Source of the DNA: Ustilago trichophora
Lineage: Eukaryota; Basidiomycota; Ustilaginomycetes; Ustilaginales; Ustilaginaceae
DNA length: 64,000 bases
NCBI GenBank assembly: GCA_900323505.1
Contig: OOIN01000013.1
Span: 248,001 to 312,000, forward strand
Reading direction: 5' to 3'
Part shown: positions 12,019 through 22,473 of the stretch, piece after piece
Layout: every line of letters starts with the position of its first letter
Numbering within the stretch: position 1 is the first letter of the stretch
Notes under the pieces: generated by a model
The model's database searches: none
What the model saw: the letters and a program-made list of their open reading frames with translations, nothing else
Told to the model about the DNA's origin: nothing
Made by a program: the position numbers and the translations under genes

Positions 12019-13954
12019 ATGGAGTCAAACAGCCTAGCAAACAGACTCGGACCCCAGGAGGTGCAGGTGCTGAATCGTCAAGAGGCGGAGGACGTGGACG
12101 CGGCGGTCGTGGGGGTCGAGGAGGTCCAGGTGGTCGGGACGAGGCGGTGGACGTGGTCGAGGCAGGGGTGGCCGTGGTGGTGGTGCCGCTGCTCGGTGGT
12201 CAGGCACGCAGCCAGCTTCTCAAGTAGCTAGCAGCGTCGATGCTACTCCCGATGAGACTCCTGCCGCTTCTGGTACCAGCACCCCTACATGGACGCCCAA
12301 GTCAATTGCACCTGGAACCGACGCTGCCGTCTACCTCACCGAGAACAGGTTCGCAGACCTCAAAGGCTCTATTGACGACCGACTCTTGTCGGCAATCCCT
12401 TCCCGACCATGTCGCTGTTCAGGCTGCTACCCTTTCCACCGCCTTTCGGGCAAGGATGTCCTTGCACAGGCCAAGACGGGTACGGGAAGACGCTGCTTTC
12501 CTCATTCCTTCATCCAGAAGCTTTGTGCCCTTCCCAAACCCCACCGCAGACCTCTATTCCGTACTCGTCCTCTCACCTACACGTGAGCTTGCACTTCAGA
12601 TCGAGAAGGAAGCACAGATGCTCCTCGCCAACCTCCAAGGTACATTCTCCGTCCAGCACGTCGTTGGTGGTACCAACATCTCCGCAGAGCGCAAGCGTCT
12701 CCAGCGCGACCGCAAGGATCTCCTCATTGCTACCCCGGCCGTCTGCTTGATCACCTTACCAGCGAAGCACCTGGTCTCGACCTTCGCAAAGCCTGCCAGA
12801 ATCTGAAAGTTCTCGTTCTCGACGAGGCCGACCGAATGCTCGACATGGGCTTCCGCAACGAGCTCGAAAAGATCCTCAAGATGCTTCCCGACCCCGTTGC
12901 CAGTCAGCGCCAGTCCTTTTCTTCTCGGCCACATCCCCTCTTTGTGCACGATGTCGCCAAGCTTCGCCCGACCACGCCTTCATCTCGACCCTCACAGAGC
13001 AGGACACAAACACGCACGAGCATGTCCCTCAGAATCTTACATTTGCTCTCTTCGCGATTGCCTTCCACGCGCACTCCAGGTCGTCCTTTCGGAAGCCATT
13101 CGATACCCTGACAATCACAAATTCTCGTCTTCTTGCCCACGCCCGATCACTTCGCTCGCAGCAGCAGTGTTACCCAGTTGAGGAATCAGAAGGTTCGCCC
13201 TATGCCAAGCTGGGTCCCATCTTTGAGATTCACTCGCGCAAGTCGCAGGCGGTTAGGACAAAGACTATGGAGACTTCCAGACAGTGCTTCGGGAATCCTC
13301 TTCTCCTCAGACGTCACGGCTCGTGGTATCGACATTCCAGGTATCTCGCTCGTCTTCAACTCGGTCTGCCTAGCAGTCTCGAGCAGTATATTCACCGACT
13401 TGGCCGAACTGCTCGTGCAGGCAAGGAAGGTCGTGGAGTGCTTATCCTTGCCGACTTTGAGCAATTCTTCCTCAACCAGGCCGATGTCAAGAAGCTCCCC
13501 ATCACCAAGCTGATGTTGCCAAGGTGGAAGCTGAGAGCCGAGTCAACCTACCGAGGTCACGCGTCAGGTCGATGGAGCCATGCAGAGCATCGATCAGGTA
13601 CAAGGAGCCAGGCCTACCAGGCGCATCTCGGATTCTACAAATCGTACCTCAAGCAGCTCAAGTGGAAGCCGAGGAGCTCATTGCTTCGACAAATGAGTAT
13701 GCACGGGATATCTTGCAGTGGCCTGCGCTCAGGATGGCAGCTGGGTCGGTCCACCCTTGTTGCAAAAGACAGTATCAATGATGGGGCTCAAGGGCAAGTC
13801 TGGGCTGAATGTTGTGCGTGAATTGCCTGGTAAGCCTCACGGTGGCGGAAGGGGCGGCGCTGACAACGGGCTGAAGAGGCAGGGTCAGAGTCAGGGGGTA
13901 GGCATCCGAACAAGCGTTAACTCGGATGAGGCTCCACAGAACAGTGACGTTTGA
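12019..13954 (+). CDS. DEAD-box RNA helicase, Mss116-like
   Basis: An ATP-dependent RNA unwinding enzyme. In order the sequence shows an N-terminal Arg-Gly-Gly tract, a Q-motif region with [16 protein letters not shown], motif [10 protein letters not shown] (about 12466-12492), motif Ia [29 protein letters not shown], motif [23 protein letters not shown] (about 12812-12870), an SAT-type motif III, a motif V region with TARGIDIPG, and motif [17 protein letters not shown] (about 13385-13430). A Gly/Arg-rich tail ends at 13954. The gene is split among all three frames. Adding one base at 12052-12055 (C), 12136-12138 (G) and 12487-12488 (A) restores respectively the RGG tract twice and the GKT of motif I. 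The family resembles mitochondrial Mss116, which helps group I/II intron splicing and mitochondrial translation, but no clear presequence is visible, so location is open. Confidence 0.85.
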
Positions 13955-14928
13955 TTTAATTCAGTAGATTGTTTTTTTTATTCATCCATCGCATCCATCA
14001 TCGTTCGTGATCAGCAGAGGAGTCTCATGAATGAAGAGCTTCTAGATTGGTTTCGGACTTCAACCCTGAACGCCAGTTAGTCGAGGCATCTCCTTTCTCA
14101 GCTTCATCTGATGAGGGAAAGAGCGTGGGAAATCTCCCACTACAGTTGTTAGCACTCCTCGATGCCACTGAGCAGCATGGTCATATGATTCCAGATCCGG
14201 CTTGGGGCTTCCCACCATCGAGCATCCTACTCACGATGTGATTTGCATGGTGCAGCGTGGGCGAGCTGGGCTGGCAACACTCCTTTCGCCTGTCATTGTC
14301 GCGGCGCAAGCTCCCACGCACCTCCCACCTCCCAATGCAACTTCCGCTCGATGGTAACGGTCCCACCACGATGTGCCTTTGTCGGCCGTGGCAGACCGAG
14401 AATTGCAGAGAAACCACGCGACCTCACTGGGATTCACCTGCCCACTCAGCTTCGCCTGACCGACCACCACCAGAGGCCTTGTTTCATTTCGCTGGGGGAG
14501 GGCAACCTTTTCGTGGTTATCCTTGGAGAGACTGTGGTGAGAGTCGTGTAGCCCAAAAATTTTCAGCCCACCTTCTTGCTTTACGAGAGTCAGAAAGAGG
14601 CCGTCGGTGGTCATCAGATGAAGTGTGGGACCCAGATGGAGGTTGCAGCCCAGCGGCTTGTCGGCTTTGGTCTGATGAGAGCTTGCTTGGCAAAGGTGGT
14701 ACTGTGTTGCTGAGGAATTTGTTCGTCCCACCCATCAACGTGTATATAAAGACGTCCCCTCGACATAGTAAACCACTTTCCCTCACAGACGTTCCACTGT
14801 CTTTTCTCGTCTATCGTGAGCCTTCACCTTTTCCCTCTCCCACTTTGACTGCAGGTAGAGGACACGTAACGACTAATCCTATCCATTTTCTCCCCTCCTC
14901 ATCTTCGTTGTTCATCAAATATAGAAAA
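13955..14928. other. Intergenic region and promoter of the secreted protein gene
   Basis: No gene is supported, although a 166-codon minus frame (14231-14731) exists without any family signature. The right end contains a TATA box and a C/T-rich leader typical of strongly transcribed fungal genes. Confidence 0.6.
14743..14750 (+). promoter_or_regulatory. TATA box
   Basis: TATATAAA lies about 180 bp upstream of the ATG at 14929 and is followed by a pyrimidine-rich leader. The position fits a TATA-driven gene with a leader of roughly 150 bases. Confidence 0.6.
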
Positions 14929-15507
14929 ATGCAATTCGAACGGCCCTTCTCGGCATTCTAGTCCTGGCCCTGGTGGCCGGCACTCGATCAACGCGGAACC
15001 TGTTCCTCGCTCTGACTCTGGCACAAGTTCACTAAGCGTGAGCCTAAGGACGGTCCACAACCACTACCACGGCGGAGCGGTGGAGGTGGAGGTGGACTCT
15101 TTGGCGGTGGTCAGGAATGGGTAGCACCATTCTCGGAGGAGCCGCTTTGGCTGGAGGAGCCGCTTTCGCTGGTACTGCTGGTAACATCGCTGCCCACCGC
15201 CTGTTTGATGACAGGAGGAGGGCAGGGCGGCGGGCGGTGGTGGTGGTGGTGAAGGCGGGGAGGGAGGCGGAGGAGGTGGTGGTGGAGGCCGAAGCGCTTA
15301 CCCCCAGACGATCCCAGAATACCCCAGCCCGCCGGTGGCATTCTCATGTCGGACGGTACGAAAGCGAGGATTCCTGACTCTGGCTCCAGATGCTCGCTGG
15401 CGGACAGCCGCGACCGCTCCACAGTACAATCCTCAGTACCTCCTCAGTATACTCCTCAGTACCCTCCCCAGGGTTCGGGAGGATTCGTGTTCCCGGGACA
15501 GAAGTAA
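14929..15507 (+). CDS. Small secreted Gly-rich protein, frame-broken
   Basis: I assembled this gene from three frames because no single frame is long. From the ATG the sequence reads MQF and then, with one C added at 14937, RTALLGILVLALVAGT, a good signal peptide. Next come a polar segment, a Lys-Arg pair that could be a Kex2 site, six consecutive glycines and LFGGGQEW. A hydrophobic Gly/Ala zipper follows (STILGGAALAGGAAFAGTAG, about 15122-15181), then NIAAHRLFDD, a long Gly-rich tract, and a tail with PQY repeats ending in GGFVFPGQK and the stop at 15505-15507. The length is about 190 residues. I do not recognise the family. The zipper could insert in or stick to membranes or walls. A cell-wall glycine-rich protein or a host-facing effector are both possible, and neither is shown. 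Confidence 0.6.
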
Positions 15508-15603
15508 TCCGCAAGCGGTTTTTTTTCCTCTTGCCCTTTCCCCCTTTCTCATCAAAATCCTTTCACATCACCAGTGTTGTAGCACCACGCAAATCACACA
15601 CGT

Positions 15604-17993
15604 TCAATGCATCCTTTTTTTTTCCACGTCAGCTCCATATCGCTGAGATGAAGTTGTGCACGCGGTACAATTTCGTGCCTTGCTAGTAGTGGAAGTGCAT
15701 CGGCGCTTAAACTTGAGCCTGATCCCTCGACTCGTAAGCAATCGTGCCAGCCCACAACATGCCCCCGTGTAAGCGAGCAGGATGAGCAACGCTATCGAAT
15801 CTCTGGTATACATAGTCTGATCGTCATGTTGACCAAGCCTGTCAATAAGTTTGCCACCAAAAACACTGTTAGCGAGTGTCTGTTGAGATCCTCCAGGATC
15901 ATAGGCGTGACGGATCCACCTGTGCTGCGTTGATCTCCCCTGCCCGTTCTACCGGCTGCAAACAAACAGGTAGATCAGCACGTAGCAAACAGAAAAGAGG
16001 TGTTGAACGCAGCGACCCACAACACGTAGGGCAGGTTGGCAAGTCTCCTACTCGTCTCAATCCCATGACGTAACATGCGGCGAAGCCCATCCACCACAGA
16101 ATGGCGAGACTGGCGAGCACCATTGCGAGCTTGTCTGTACGTGGGCGCGACCTCCTCCGTCGTAATTGCGATAGGCAAAGTATGGGTCTAATGGGAGGAC
16201 GTAGTGGCCGAGTCGAGGCCGATGTAAAAGATGGCGAGGTAGCCGACCATGCTGGTGAGTCCCTCCTTATTTTGCCGCAAAAGCGTGTTGCGAGGGAGAT
16301 TGGACGAGAGGGCCCATTCCTGCAGCTCGGTGATTTCAGAAGAAGCTGGTGGCCAAATGTAGGGCCAGACCGAGGACACTGTACCGAATGTATTTTGAGA
16401 AGGGCCTGACAGCGTTCCTGCAAACGGAAGCAGCGCGAGGGTGATGAAAAAGTTCCAGTGCACGCCGTATTCGGTGACGTGTTCAGGATACTCTACGCCT
16501 TTGACCATGATGACTCGGACAGAGCCGAGGAGGAGCAGCGGAAGACTCTTCTTGAAATCCGACACGATCTGCTGTCTGAGGGGCGGAATCGGTTCTGCGG
16601 GCTCTTGAGAAAAGGTAAAGCAGAAATGATACCGAGGAGAATACGAAGGACCCGACACCCATGTCCATCCACTCGTGCCCCACGATCGCACTTTGACAGG
16701 GCTCTTGGGAAGACGGGAAAGTCGACAGCGAGGATCGATATACGTTACTAGCATCATGTGCGCGCGATACACGGTGAGAAAAGGCTGTGGGCGGACGAAC
16801 ATGTTGCGGTCTGACTGATGGGATGCACTCCTTGCCGTGATGGAAGCTGAAGATGCTGTGTAGGATGGCTCGTGTGGGAATACGACTCGTCCGTGGCTGC
16901 GGTGGAATGATCAAGGGACGGCTGCTTACCCTTCCCCCAGGGATCCACGACACTGCGCGCCAGAGGTGACATTGCAGAAGAAGCCGAAACGATGGACTGT
17001 GCATCGGATCCGTCTCGCGAGTGCAGAAGCTGCAGTGGGTCGTCTTGAGGGCTGGGAGCTCCACCGGCCGATGTGTGGATGATGGAAAGACGGAGGTGGA
17101 TGCCATGTCGGGCGACAAAAGCGCCCCTTCAGAGCTGCGCGAAGGGAAGACAGAGTTTGCTGATCCAAGCATCGGGCTTGAGGAGCTGTGCTCATCGATG
17201 TATCGATGGAAAGATCGCCATCTGTGCGGTAGAAGAATTGATCGAGCCCGGTCCATCGTAAAAGGTGGGCGGAGCGGCAGCTGCGTGCGCCGCATCAGCT
17301 GCTGAGTCGATGGATACGCGGAATGGAAGCTCCGCATTGTCCAGCTGCGTTTGGCATATCTAGACGTCTCTGCTCGTGGCTCTTGGCCTTCCTTGTCGGT
17401 CTCATCCTCGTCGTCCTTGTCGTCGAATACTTTTTCGACCAGTGACGCTTTGCTTCTGATGTTGCGCAGTTGGCGACTTGCGCGGCAATGGTGGGCCGCT
17501 GCGAATAAGCAGCACGAGTCCAGCAATTAAACGATGTTTGAGAGGAGCAAATGCGAAGCGAGGACCGTCTGAGCACCTACAGCTGGCACGATGAGGATGA
17601 GAAACTCGAGCTGCCAGTCGGATAATTTTGCCGTGCCGCAAAGACTGAGGCCAGATGGATTGCCGATGGTTTTGATGAAGTCTGTGCTGTGCTCGGACAA
17701 AGCGAATATGTTTGGCCCTCAGAACTGCCCAATGGCATATGTTGCGAGCACGACAAGGCCAAGAGCATTGATGAGATGGATGGAACTTCCGGTCTGATCG
17801 GCAATCCAGGCCTCTTTGAGCTCTTTGTACGATGCATTTCGGCAGTTGTAGCTGCGGAGGAGACGTGCGATGGTATAGAGTAGGGTGGATCTGGTGGTTC
17901 GTATGATGCTGCTTCTGGTGACTTTGTGACGGTGGACAGCATCAACGGCGCCAGAGGCTCGTCGAGGCTTCTAGCGCCTATGGGTCGATCCAT
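15604..17993 (-). CDS. GWT1: GPI inositol acyltransferase Gwt1/PIG-W
   Basis: Adds an acyl chain to the inositol of GlcN-PI in the endoplasmic reticulum, an early step of GPI-anchor synthesis. The family is clear from YKELKEAWIADQTGSS near 17800, WGTSWMDMGVGSFVFSS (with one base added, about 16640-16690), VKGVEYPEHVTEYGVHWNFF (about 16440-16512), LANLPYVLWVAAFNTSFL (about 15990-16050), and VFLVANLLTGLVNMT followed by TMYTRDSIALL (about 15770-15880). These are the hydrophobic blocks of a many-helix membrane protein. The gene is spread over several frames, and adding one base at 15819 and at 17728-17730 repairs two of the breaks. The ATG at 17993 opens MDRPIGARSLDEP. The stop at 15604 is the literal one. 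An added T in the AAGTTTAAG would stop earlier, at about 15707, after RLKF, which is how Gwt1 proteins usually end. A Ser-rich loop near 16900-17400 is unusually long. Confidence 0.88.
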
Positions 17994-18459
17994 GCTGCCT
18001 ATGTTGGGTTTGATGCGCTAGAGATTGGGTATCATGACATGGTTGTGCGGTGTTTGTTGTGTGATACGATAGGTTTAAGGTCGGTCAAATGGTGAGCGGA
18101 TGGTGGTCTGTGAGCGGGAAGGAAGCTTCTAAACGCCAAATGGACGCGGTTGAAAGGTGCGATGGCTATTGTGTTTCATGCGTTTCTCCTTTTTTGACAG
18201 GCGCTGCAACCGCACTTTGTTTCCCTTTTGGGCACGTCCCTCCACATGCACCTGTCACAAGCCTTCCTTGTTCCTTGTCCTGCTCGCTCCTCCAGGCCGT
18301 GAGGTGTGAAAGTTGCTTAGAAGTAGCTGTAGCTTCAACCCACCATCATCCTATTCCCACCATCGCTCGTCTAGACATCATCAGCAAGAGTGTTGAGATC
18401 CACTACAACTACTCTATCTCCTCGCATCTCGCCAATTGACTTGATCGAAACCGCTGAGG
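17994..18459. promoter_or_regulatory. Divergent intergenic region between GWT1 and the 5-phosphatase gene
   Basis: About 470 bp with no coding signature. It must contain both promoters, and possibly a first exon of the right-hand gene, whose start codon I could not locate. Confidence 0.4.
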
Positions 18460-20838
18460 CACTCCTCGCACAACCCTGATATCGGCATCCGCGTACCCAG
18501 TGTTTCAACTCTGCTGCACCGCTTTCGAGGCCCAGTTGGGAGCTTGCTTCGATTACAAAACGATGTCCGCATCACCAGAACCGTACTGTTAGCATCGACC
18601 ATTCTCACCCCTGACGAGCTTCCCAAGCTTGCTCTCGTCACCTATGACCTTCAGCCTATGAGGACAACTTGAACAGCAGCAGCTCTCCAGTGACAAGCAC
18701 GCAACCACTCCTCCAGCACATACACAACGCATCTTTGCCATTGTCTCCAACGTCTCTTTCGGAGTGGAGCAGTCGTGCGTGCTTGTTATCAAGCCTCGGA
18801 GAAAGGACCCTGACACGGCATCTCTGCTAAGCGTCATACCCATCCTACCTGATCTCAAGATCGAGATCGAGCCTCAGCAGGGACTTACCGCTTCCGCTGC
18901 TACCCCGCGCAATCACCCTCCAGCGGCTACCACGCTTGGCATCTCGAGCTTGCCACAGAGCCTTCCAACCATTCACACGCTGTTGGAGAGCGTGGTGCCT
19001 GACCTTTTCGCATCGGACAAAGCAGACACATCGAATGCAGCGCTCAATTCACCCTGTCTCATGGCACTCAGACAGCGTCAGGCGTGACAACCGATGCCAG
19101 AGGGCTAAAGGACTTTCTCAGCGTGTTGAAGGACCTCCTCAAAGTGGCGCAGGAACATGCCTTTTCTTCCGACACGACACATCAGTGGATGAGCGCGTAT
19201 ACGGACGATCTCCACTCGCACTCACATCTGCCGCCGCACTTGCAGCATCAAGATGGAACGCCTCAACTTGAGACACCTATCTTTTCCCGTTTCTCGCACA
19301 GCTCCTTCCTCCCTTCCCCTCCAGCGCCTCTCATCCTCCACCCCCACGTCCGGCATCACCAACCCAAAACGACATCCGCATCTCCCTCGGCACCTTCAAC
19401 GTCAACGGCCAGCTCCCCTCTGATGACATTCCTACCATCATTGGGCTCAAAAAATGGCTGCGGGCAGAACAAGAACCCGACCTGATCGTGCTCGGCTTCC
19501 AAGAAGTCGACACCTCCTCGGGTGCCTATCTCTACTACTCCCCTGCTCGGGAAGACGCCTGGACGCGGTCCATCACCCAAGCACTCGGTCGGCGTGCGGA
19601 CAAGTATCGCAAGATTGCAGCCAAACAGCTTGTTGGTCTGATGATCCTGGTTTTCGTCAGAACAGATTTGGAGGCGGACGTCAGCGAGGTAGCAACGGCA
19701 AGTGTGGGAGTTGGGTTGGGAGGGTTTGTGGCGAACAAGGGGCGGTAGCGGTCAGGTTGAGGATCGGGGAGAGGTCGCTATGCTTTGTCAATTCACATCT
19801 GTCCGCTTTTGAGGGATTGCAGGCGATGGAGAGGAGATGTTGGGATTGGAATGAGATCTACAAGAGGTTGAGGTTCAGGTTGACGCAACCAAAGATGGAA
19901 GACTTTTGGGAGTCGCCTGCGACGGCAGCACAGATTCGAGAAGTAGAGATAAATAGGGGTAGCGATCTTGGTGATTCGTCCAAGGAGCAGCCTACCAATC
20001 CGTTCAAGACGGCCCACGATGCTGAGGAAGAAGCTTCTTCGGAGAACGGCAGACAAGAAGGAGTCGAGCAGGAACTGCAGGAAGCGGTCTCCTCAGGAAA
20101 GCAGGCGAAGGACGACAACGGCTTGATAGATAACAAGCAACCACCTCATGCCTTCTCATCTGATGCTGCACCCAGTCGCAACGGCATCACCACAAATGCT
20201 GCCGAGTTCTCCACCTTGCCCGTCTCTCCCAAGCCGACGTCACCGCCGCCTGGCGTCCCTCTCCCACGTCCGAATCCCCGGACGCATCCTCCACCTCAGC
20301 ATCAACGTCCTACACCGAGCATCCAATCATGGAGCACGACATCATCCTCCACCTTGGCGATCTAAACTTCCGTCTGGATCTCTCGCACTCGGAGGCGCAT
20401 CGCCTGATCCGTTCGCGCCAATACGAGCTGCTGTATCGATACGATCAGCTCGAATCGCTCCGCACTTCTGGCTCGCTATTCGACGACTTTGAAGAGGGCA
20501 AGATCGATTTTGCCCCGACTTACAAGTTTGACAAGGGGACGGATAGGTATGATACCAGCGAGAAACAGAGAGTTCCTGCATGGACTGACAGGGTGCTTTG
20601 GAGCGTTACGCGCGAGTGGGAGGATACAGCCGGGTCTGGAGAGAGTGCCACATCTGAAGTCAAGGGATCTGGCAAAGGCGACGGGAAGAGGGAAGAGGAT
20701 GGGGATGAGGAAGGCGAGAAGCAAGGACAAAAGCGAAGGAGACAAGGAGTGGTGTTGCAGGCATATGAGTCGATCCCGGATCTCAAGTTTAGCGATCATC
20801 GTCCCGTTCGTGCCACTTTTCTCGTTCGCGTTCGCTGA
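18460..20838 (+). CDS. Inositol polyphosphate 5-phosphatase
   Basis: Removes the 5-phosphate of phosphoinositides such as PI(4,5)P2. All catalytic motifs are visible: LGTFNVNG (about 19391), LGFQEVD (about 19489), FVANKGAVAVR with one base added near 19740, CFVNSHLSA (about 19782), HLGDLNFRLD (about 20350), PAWTDRVLW (about 20578) and SDHRPVRATF (about 20791). The N-terminal part carries FAIVSNVSFGVEQSCVLVI and a Ser/Thr-rich linker without a clear domain. Between NSHLSA and GDLNFR lie about 180 residues, where the family normally has some 40-60, so the catalytic domain holds a long low-complexity insert. The frame changes at least four times. The start is not resolved: 18460 is where the coding pattern begins, with no ATG in frame, so an upstream exon is likely. 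I see no Sac1, PH or RhoGAP module. Confidence 0.85.
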
Positions 20839-20996
20839 ACAATTTCGTCACAACCCTTTACAACATAGCGCCATACATTATCGCCATCTAATCAGATGTT
20901 TCACTCTTGCCATGCATCAGTCTGTAGTGCATGTCGATTGTTGCCATTAGGAGCATCTATCTCCGTTACAGTACTTTTTTTTTTCATCTTACAACC

Positions 20997-22177
20997 CTAA
21001 GCTCCTGAAAACGCCCAGCCATCCTCTTCCGCCCCATCTCGTCCAATCCTTGACTCCCTTCCCCAACCCTTCCAGCGTCGCCACCAGGCCAGAATCCTCG
21101 CCTTTACAATCCTCCCAAACAGCCTCTGCGTATCCTGGAAGTGTACCACGCTCTGACTGGCAGCGTGGAGGGTTGCTGCGGTGTAAGCTAGCGTCAAGCG
21201 TGTTCGAATGGCGTACCACTCTGGACCATCTGGATCGATCCATCCTGTTCTAAGCTGGGCTGAAGGGTGGGTGAGGAGGGTCGAGATAAAGTTGGAGGTG
21301 AGATCGAACAGAGGGTAAGGATTGGGAATGTTGGGGAGAAGGGTTTCGTGTGGGAAAATGCTATGGAGGGTCGAGGTTGTCGGTGAGGTTGTGGATAGTG
21401 CGGTTAAGCCCTGGTTTGCCCGTCCGTTTGTATGTTGGAATACAGAAGAGAGGAGAAGAAAGAAGGAATGTCAACGTCGATAGAGAAGAGTGAGGTATGT
21501 CCTAGAGGTTACTTACGTGTGTGAGATGCGATCTAACCGCCCAACTGAGTCGCAGTCTATTTTCAACCATCTGGACCACTTTTTCCAAAGCTTCCTTCTC
21601 CTCCACTTGAGATAAGCTCTGTTGCATCCTCACCGGCTTCCCTCCCACCCTTTGCCCACGGCCTGCCCCTTTTGTAATGCTTCAATCGCCGCCTCGGGTG
21701 CAATGTCGTGCAAAACAGAGAGATCGCATACCGTATTCCACGCGGTGAAAAGTCGGCTGTCGAATACCGATGGTGGGCCTGGGAAGAGGGTAGACAGCAT
21801 ACGGGAGCGCTTGAGAGACTCCTCTGGGTCGATGGACGAAGAGGAAGAGGGGGCAGCTTGAAGAAATGCATGTGTGGTAAAGCCATAGCGGGGGATGTTG
21901 GGGAGAGTTTGGAGGAGGATAGAGGTGCTGGCATCCGGCGTCGAGCTGTAGTCCGAGTACTGCTGGTGTTGGTACCGTCGCTTCTAGGGCTGTTGCTAGA
22001 ACCGGATGGGGAGCTTGCAGAGGAGCTCGAAGCACCGCTGAGGCATCGAACAGACGTTGAGGCCCGACTGAGGGCTGGGCTGCGACTCGACTACGTGGAA
22101 GAATCCGTGCCGGACGAACGCTTGATCGTGGCAGCGCTCTCAGAGCCGAAGAGTTGAGTGTTGTCCTGGTCGGCATT
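20997..22177 (-). CDS. COQ9-like protein, one intron
   Basis: Likely the lipid-binding COQ9 factor of mitochondrial ubiquinone synthesis. The ATG at 22177 starts an Arg/Ser/Ala-rich presequence-like stretch (RALPRSSVRPARILPRSRVA). A block LLQTLPNIPRYGFTTHAF resembles the N-terminal helix of COQ9, and VRMQQSLSQVEEKEAL followed by RLRLSWAVRSHLTH matches its middle. The last exon has EWYAIRTRLTLAYTAATLH and HFQDTQRLFGRIV, like the WYtkRaxLaxiYxxtEL and DTwxFLxxR segments of the family. An intron at 21411-21516 (GTAAGT to CCAG, 106 bp, phase 0) is well supported by frame continuity. At least two single-base frame changes lie in the first exon. The overall match is by pattern only, and the C-terminal Trp/Arg-rich tail is unusual, so the name is tentative. 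Confidence 0.55.
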
Positions 22178-22338
22178 ATGTGCGTGGGTTGCTGTTGGAC
22201 GTTCAACAAGGAAAAGAGGAAAGCTGTTTGGTAAGAGATGATTCTTCTGAAAAGCGCTCGAACCAGCCAGTAGCCGCCAAAAAAAATTCAATTGCTCCGC
22301 GGGGCGCAAGTGGAGGCTTGCAACCACTTGTTTCACAT

Positions 22339-22356
22339 ACACACACACACACACAC
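22339..22356. repeat. (AC)9 microsatellite
   Basis: Nine AC units lie between the start of the COQ9-like gene and the stop of eIF2B-delta. The 296-bp spacer has no other feature that I recognise. Confidence 0.9.
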
Positions 22357-22473
22357 CACGACCTCTTCTCATTCAAGCTTATAGCTCTTCAGCAGCTCAA
22401 AAGCAACACCCTGGGATCTTGGAATTCACACATACATTACGAATGCGCCAACGTGCGTTGCAAAGTTGAATAT

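Noticed and set aside
14231..14731. 166-codon minus-strand frame over the TATA region
   Set aside because: No family signature, and it overlaps the promoter of the secreted protein gene.
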